Assembly (NCBI GenBank): GCA_005880915.1 | Contig: VBIW01000036.1 | Coordinates: forward strand, 153,800 to 217,799 | From: Chloroflexota bacterium | GTDB taxonomy: Bacteria; Chloroflexota; Dormibacteria; Dormibacterales; Dormibacteraceae | Reading direction: 5' to 3' | DNA: 64,000 bases | Made by a program: the position numbers and the translations under genes | In this document: in pieces, positions 60,404 through 64,000 of the stretch | Layout of the letters: each line of letters begins with the position of its first letter | Position numbering within the stretch: the first letter of the stretch is position 1 | Notes under the pieces: model-generated | What the model was told of the DNA's origin: nothing | The model's database searches: none | The model's input: the letters and a program-made list of their open reading frames with translations, nothing else

Positions 60404-61215
60404 AGCTCGAGATCGTGCATAGCACCCGTTACAGGTACACCGGGCCCATAGCAGAGACGGTGATGGAGGTCCGGCTGCGGCCGATGGACGGCAACGGCCA
60501 GCGGTGCCTCGACTTCAGCCTCGAGCTCAGCCACGGCGTCAAACCGCAGACATACATCGACGGGTTTGGCAACCACGTCCACTACTTCAACCTGGTGCGG
60601 CCTCACTCAGGCCTGAGCGTGGTCAGCCGCTCGACTGTCGAGACCGGACTGCCCGCGGATGACGATCCCGGCGAAGAGCTGGTACAGGACTTTCTGCGCT
60701 TTCGCGCGCCCGTGAAAGAGGTCGACGGGGTGCGCGAGCTGGCGCTGCGCCATGCGGTCACGGACCCGTCCTCGCCCGCCGAAGTCGAGCGCGCGCTCGA
60801 TGAGCTGACGATCGCGATCAGCCGCGACTTCACATACGACCGGACTGTGACGAACGTGTACAGCGCAGTCGACGACCTGCTCGTGCTGCGGGCGGGTGTG
60901 TGCCAGGACTTCGCCCACCTCTTCATCGCGGTCGCGAGGGCGATGGGCGTACCGGCCCGCTACGTCAGCGGATACATCCACTCGCCGGGCGAGAAGGCGG
61001 CGACCGCATCACACGCGTGGGCCGAGGCATGGATCGGGGGCCGGGGCTGGATCGGGTTCGACGCGACGCATCCCATCAGGACGACACCGCATCACGTGCG
61101 ACTCGCGGTCGGGCGGGACTACACGGACGCGGCGCCGACGCGAGGCGTCTACGTCGGGTCGGCGGCCGGCACGATGGCGATCAGCGTCAAGACGCACGCG
61201 CTCGGCTCGCTCTAG
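60400..61215 (+). CDS. transglutaminase-like protein C
   Basis: A 271-residue protein with an N-terminal beta domain (KLEIVHSTRYRYTGPIAETV) and a core with RAGVCQDFAHLFIAVARAMG (Cys), ASHAWAEAWIGGRGW (His) and IGFDATHPIRTT (Asp), a complete triad. ATG overlaps the alpha-E stop by three bases inside ATGA. Its TAG stop shares the CTAG with the stop of the convergent DUF5612 gene. Third transglutaminase-like protein of this cluster. Confidence 0.93.
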   Translation: MKLEIVHSTRYRYTGPIAETVMEVRLRPMDGNGQRCLDFSLELSHGVKPQTYIDGFGNHVHYFNLVRPHSGLSVVSRSTVETGLPADDDPGEELVQDFLRFRAPVKEVDGVRELALRHAVTDPSSPAEVERALDELTIAISRDFTYDRTVTNVYSAVDDLLVLRAGVCQDFAHLFIAVARAMGVPARYVSGYIHSPGEKAATASHAWAEAWIGGRGWIGFDATHPIRTTPHHVRLAVGRDYTDAAPTRGVYVGSAAGTMAISVKTHALGSL

Positions 61216-61874
61216 AAGCGTTTGCCCCGGACATGCTCGATCGAGAACTTCGCCGTGTCGGCGATGAGCATCACTGCCATCACGCCTGCCTCGACCGGAT
61301 CGCTGACAACCACGTCGGCCGCGTCGGGCACGGAGCCCGCCATGCTCGTGCAGAGGACGAGGATTCCGGCCTCGCGGATCTCCCGCACCGCAGTGGAGAT
61401 GTCGCCTCCCATGAGAGCGCCCGCCAGGACGAGGGCCCGCGCGCGGTGCAGCCGAGCCACGGCCCTCACCGCGTCGGCAAGCTGTTCCTCGCCGACCAGC
61501 GGAATCGTATCGACCGAGATCCGCTCCCCACGGATGTTGTGCCGGTCCGCCTCAGAGATCGCTCCCTGCGCCACCATGCCGACCTGGGCGCCACCTCCGA
61601 TGACGATCACTCGCTTGCCGTAGATCATCTGGAACGTGGGCACGATGGTGACGTGCGTCACGCCCTGCACAGCCTCCAGGTCGGCGATCAAGCGACCCTG
61701 GTCCGGAGCGCCCGAGACCTCGAGCTGCAGCTCGGCGACCGCTTCGCGCCGCGCTCCACCGGCGACGTAGGTGATGTTGGCGCCGTGACGGAAGATCGCC
61801 TCGGTCAGGCGATAGAGGACGCCTGGCTCATCGCGGCACTCGACCAGCAAGCCCGCCACGTCGGATCTCGCCAT
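61212..61874 (-). CDS. ACT domain - DUF5612 protein
   Basis: A 220-residue protein. Residues 5-75 are an ACT domain (GLLVECRDEPGVLYRLTEAI, then HGANITYVAGG), a small-molecule sensor. Residues 80-210 are a Rossmann-like domain (RVIVIGGGAQVGMVAQGAIS, ALVLAGALMGGDISTAVREI, MAGSVPDAADVVVSDPVEAG) matching DUF5612, known mainly from archaea. Function unknown, perhaps an amino-acid-responsive regulator. It is 21 bp downstream of the IclR gene on the same strand. Confidence 0.82.
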   Translation of the reverse strand: MARSDVAGLLVECRDEPGVLYRLTEAIFRHGANITYVAGGARREAVAELQLEVSGAPDQGRLIADLEAVQGVTHVTIVPTFQMIYGKRVIVIGGGAQVGMVAQGAISEADRHNIRGERISVDTIPLVGEEQLADAVRAVARLHRARALVLAGALMGGDISTAVREIREAGILVLCTSMAGSVPDAADVVVSDPVEAGVMAVMLIADTAKFSIEHVRGKRF

Positions 61875-61895
61875 GGGCGAGAACGATAACCTCGG

Positions 61896-62702
61896 CTACG
61901 CCTCCGCTGCGTAGGGCCAGCGCGCGGCGCCCAGCTCGCGGGACACTCCGCGAGCGGCTTCGCTCACCGCGGCGCCGACCCCTCGTGCCAGTCCGCGCGT
62001 CATGATGCGGTCCGTCGAGTCGACCACGCCGATCGCGCCCACTGCCTGGCCGCCGTGGTCGAAGATCGGGGCCGCCGCGCTCGACTCGCCGAGCACCGCC
62101 TCGTCGCGTTCGGTGGCGATGCCGGAATCGCGGGTCACGCTGAGCTGCTGGCGCAGGTCGGCCTCGGACAGGGTCTGCTTGGTCAGGCGCGGGAGCGGTT
62201 CCGCGAGCAGGTCCTCCAACATTTGCGCTGGCGAGAACGCCAGGATCGCCTTGCCCAGCGCGCTGGCGTGAAGCGGCAGCTGGATGCCGACCTCGAGCAC
62301 GCCGAAGGCGGCGTCGGGTCGGAACACGTGGTGGACGACGACCACGCTAGAGCCGTGCATCACGCCGACACGGACGGCCGCGCCGGTCCTGCTCGCGAGG
62401 TGGTCGGCATGTGCGATCGAGCGGGCGCGCAGCTCGTTGAGGTCGAGGTACGAGTATCCGAGCTGCAGCAGGCCCGGACCGAGCTGGTACTTGTCCGAGT
62501 AGCTGTCCTGCTCGACGAAGCCGTGTGACTGAAGAGTCTGGAGCAGGCCGTGGACGGTGGGTCGGGCCAGGCCGAGACGTTCCGCCAGCTCGCTGACGCC
62601 GAGCCGCCGGGGTCCGCTCGCCAGCGCCTTCAGGATCGCGGTGGCGCGGTCGATCGACTGGATCGAAGAACGGCGCTTTCCGGCAGGCTGATTATTCGGC
62701 AT
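61896..62702 (-). CDS. IclR-family transcriptional regulator
   Basis: A 268-residue regulator: N-terminal winged helix (IQSIDRATAILKALASG, LGVSELAERLGLARPTVHGL, LLQTLQSHGFVEQD) and the C-terminal effector domain (ASALGKAILAFSPAQMLEDL, DEAVLGESSAAAPIFDHGGQ, GAIGVVDSTDRIM). Divergent from dhaM with 67 bp between; an inverted repeat lies in that gap. Likely controls dhaM/ptsH, itself, or both, in response to a small carbon compound. Confidence 0.94.
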   Translation of the reverse strand: MPNNQPAGKRRSSIQSIDRATAILKALASGPRRLGVSELAERLGLARPTVHGLLQTLQSHGFVEQDSYSDKYQLGPGLLQLGYSYLDLNELRARSIAHADHLASRTGAAVRVGVMHGSSVVVVHHVFRPDAAFGVLEVGIQLPLHASALGKAILAFSPAQMLEDLLAEPLPRLTKQTLSEADLRQQLSVTRDSGIATERDEAVLGESSAAAPIFDHGGQAVGAIGVVDSTDRIMTRGLARGVGAAVSEAARGVSRELGAARWPYAAEA

Positions 62703-62703
62703 T

Positions 62704-62752
62704 GCTGAATTCCTGTCGGTAGTGTAGACTAGCCCGGTCGTTCGGAATCAGC
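62704..62752. promoter_or_regulatory. candidate IclR operator and divergent promoters
   Basis: GCTGAATTCC (62704-62713) and GGAATCAGC (62744-62752) are inverted half-sites differing by one inserted A. Between them lie a plausible plus-strand promoter (TTGCTG 62703-62708, 16 bases, TAGACT 62725-62730) and a minus-strand -10 (TACACT, complement of 62721-62726). The layout suits autoregulation and control of dhaM. Confidence 0.55.
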
Positions 62753-62769
62753 GCCGGCATCAGCGGAGT

Positions 62770-63165
62770 GTGAGTGATTTGGTCGGGATTGTACTGGTCT
62801 CCCACAGCTTTGAGCTCGCCCACGGCCTGGCGGCCCTGGCCTCCCAGGTGGCCGGTGACGAAGTCCACGTGGAACCCGCCGGCGGGGGGCCAGACGGCAC
62901 GCTTGGCACGACTGGCGATGTCGTATGGAACGCCATCAGCCGCGCGGATTGCGGCCAGGGCGTGGTTGTGCTGGCCGACCTCGGCAGCTCAGTCCTGACC
63001 GTGCGTCACCTGCTCGAGGAAGGGAGGGGCAATGGCCACATACGCCTCGTCGACGCGCCATTCGTTGAGGGTGCGATTGCAGCCGCGGTGATGTCGTCGG
63101 CCGGCCAGGACCTCGAAGAGGTGGCGCGAGCCGCCGAGGAGGCGCGCGGTGCAAGTAAATTCTGA
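62770..63165 (+). CDS. dhaM: PTS-type dihydroxyacetone kinase phosphotransfer subunit DhaM
   Basis: A 131-residue EIIA-Man-fold protein: GIVLVSHSFELAHGLAALAS with the phospho-His at residue 12, VNPAGGG-like loop, and GVVVLADLGSSVLTVRHLLE. It relays phosphate from HPr to the ADP cofactor in DhaL. GTG 62770. Start of the gene pair with HPr (17-bp overlap). DhaK and DhaL are not in the window and may lie beyond the right edge or elsewhere. Confidence 0.9.
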   Translation: MSDLVGIVLVSHSFELAHGLAALASQVAGDEVHVEPAGGGPDGTLGTTGDVVWNAISRADCGQGVVVLADLGSSVLTVRHLLEEGRGNGHIRLVDAPFVEGAIAAAVMSSAGQDLEEVARAAEEARGASKF

Positions 63166-63418
63166 GGTCAGCGTCGCGCTGCCGCCTGCGGTGGCGCTCC
63201 ACGCGCGACCTGCGGCGAACTTCGTCAAGACAGCTTTGCGCTTTCGGTCGCGCGTGACGGTCCGCGTCAATGGAAAAAACGCCGACGCGAAGAGCATCCT
63301 CGCCGTGCTCGCGCTCGGAGCGACTGGTGGCACCGTGCTCATGCTGACAGCTGAGGGCGAGGACGGCCCTGCTGCTCTAGACGCGCTCGCCGCTTGCGTG
63401 TCCGGCCTGGTGGAGTAG
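63149..63418 (+). CDS. ptsH: HPr phosphocarrier
   Basis: An 89-residue HPr: PPAVALHARPAANFVKTALR with the active His at 18 and the flanking Arg, NGKNADAKSILAVLALGAT with the regulatory Ser still present, and TVLMLTAEGEDGPAALDALA. It shuttles phosphate between enzyme I and DhaM. GTG 63149. The 3' end overlaps the convergent enzyme I gene by 42 bp. Confidence 0.94.
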   Translation: MQVNSEVSVALPPAVALHARPAANFVKTALRFRSRVTVRVNGKNADAKSILAVLALGATGGTVLMLTAEGEDGPAALDALAACVSGLVE

Positions 63419-64000
63419 CCTCGCCGACTCCTTCTCGACGGCGGAAAAGTCGATCTCTCGAACCCATTCCCGGACCTGACCCACGCGGGCGGCGGCGACG
63501 CTGAGCTCGTCAACGCCTAGCCCGACAAGGATCGGCATCGCCTTCGGATCGGACGCCGCCTCGCCGCAAACGTCGACCGGAATCCGCGCCGCCTGCGCCG
63601 CGCGGATCGTCGCGTCGATGAGACGCAAGACACGAATATCGGTCACCGGCGCGGTCCTGGATTGTTCGCGGTCAAAGCCGAGGACCAGCTGCGTCAGATC
63701 GTTCGTGCCAATGCTGAGAAAGTCCGCATGGCTCGCAATCTCACTCGCGCGGAGCGCAGCCTCTGGAGTTTCGATCATCGCCCCGAGCTCCGCACCTCGC
63801 CCGCCCACGACCGGGGCAAGCATCTCGCGTACCGACCTCAGCTGGCCCGATCCCGTGACCATCGGGACCAGGATTCGAAGGTCTGTCCCGTGGCCGGCCT
63901 CAACGATTGCCGCCAGATGTGTCTTCAAGTGCGCGGGCGATTCGAGGAGGAGATCGATGCCGCGGGCAATTGCGCCGCGCAAGAACGGCGGGGTCTTGTC
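63377..64000 (-). CDS. ptsI: PTS enzyme I (PEP-protein phosphotransferase), C-terminal part, partial
   Basis: The frame runs off the right edge; 207 residues of the PEP-binding TIM barrel are visible. DKTPPFLRGAIARGIDLL opens it, then LVPMVTGSGQLRSVREML, LGAMIETPEAALRASEIA, FLSIGTNDLTQLVLGFDRE (shortened), and DVCGEAASDPKAMPILVGLG with the catalytic Cys. Donates phosphate from PEP to HPr. The window edge, not a start codon, ends it; a TTG at 63982 is not the true start. Confidence 0.92.
   Translation of the reverse strand, partial: DKTPPFLRGAIARGIDLLLESPAHLKTHLAAIVEAGHGTDLRILVPMVTGSGQLRSVREMLAPVVGGRGAELGAMIETPEAALRASEIASHADFLSIGTNDLTQLVLGFDREQSRTAPVTDIRVLRLIDATIRAAQAARIPVDVCGEAASDPKAMPILVGLGVDELSVAAARVGQVREWVREIDFSAVEKESARLLHQAGHASGERV

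Overview
The window is high-GC (roughly two thirds G+C by eye), gene-dense bacterial chromosome. It has many GTG/TTG starts, frequent 1-8 bp stop/start overlaps, and several promoters placed so close to the start codon that leaderless mRNAs are likely. The gene content fits a soil bacterium of the Actinobacteriota / Chloroflexota / Dormibacterota kind. Indicators are a DUF222/13E12 HNH gene, an ECF42-type sigma factor with a DGPF partner, archaeal-type two-subunit isopropylmalate isomerase, PPi-dependent phosphofructokinase, a proton-pumping pyrophosphatase, truncated haemoglobin O and an ACT-DUF5612 protein. The exact phylum cannot be fixed from this sequence. I found no rRNA, tRNA, CRISPR array, insertion sequence or prophage, and no gene-free stretch longer than 300 bases.

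1-3.7 kb: the tail of an adhesin-like protein, a DUF2089 protein, a small ORF, an MFS exporter and, convergent, a Pro/Ala-rich protein with 27-bp tandem repeats. 3.8-10.5 kb: a tight minus-strand operon (benzoate-CoA-ligase-like enzyme, leuB, leuC, leuD, LeuA/homocitrate-synthase-like enzyme, E1-alpha of a 2-oxoacid dehydrogenase). Together these could elongate a 2-oxoacid and convert it to an acyl-CoA. 10.7-14.3 kb: a frameshifted 13E12/HNH gene behind a strong leaderless promoter, a flavin split-barrel protein and a second acyl-CoA synthetase. 14.3-17.6 kb: K+-independent H+-pyrophosphatase, acylphosphatase and a short CinA-like protein. 17.6-19.2 kb: ECF42 sigma factor and its DGPF partner. 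19.2-22.9 kb: a fatty-acid-type operon (two hot-dog dehydratase halves, acyl-CoA dehydrogenase, SDR, enoyl-CoA hydratase). 22.9-27.4 kb: the classic MoxR / DUF58 / membrane transglutaminase operon, with a divergent Hint-domain lipoprotein.

28.5-38.4 kb: alpha/beta hydrolase, cobalamin adenosyltransferase, PPi-type phosphofructokinase, HAD phosphatase, DUF2254 protein, haemoglobin, DUF2268 zincin, MFS exporter, ornithine-cyclodeaminase-like protein, metallophosphoesterase and DUF3052. 38.4-52.7 kb: an envelope and stress neighbourhood (secreted proteins, a glycosidase-like protein, LytR-CpsA-Psr with a beta-propeller, patatin, proline dehydrogenase, many small membrane proteins, BrkB, DUF3618, holin-X, an atypical Nramp transporter, PAP2 phosphatase and a small HExxH protein). 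52.7-55.8 kb: a two-component system with a membrane protein. 56.3-61.2 kb: two divergent blocks holding three transglutaminase-like proteins, a circularly permuted ATP-grasp and an alpha-E protein. 61.2-64 kb: ACT-DUF5612 protein, an IclR regulator with a candidate operator, and DhaM, HPr and enzyme I of a PTS phosphorelay (enzyme I runs off the edge).

The main themes are 2-oxoacid/acyl-CoA metabolism, pyrophosphate-linked energetics, and cell-envelope remodelling. A small palindromic repeat family (three copies, about 16.7, 22.1 and 56.2 kb) and the incomplete ketoacid-elongation cluster are the least expected features.
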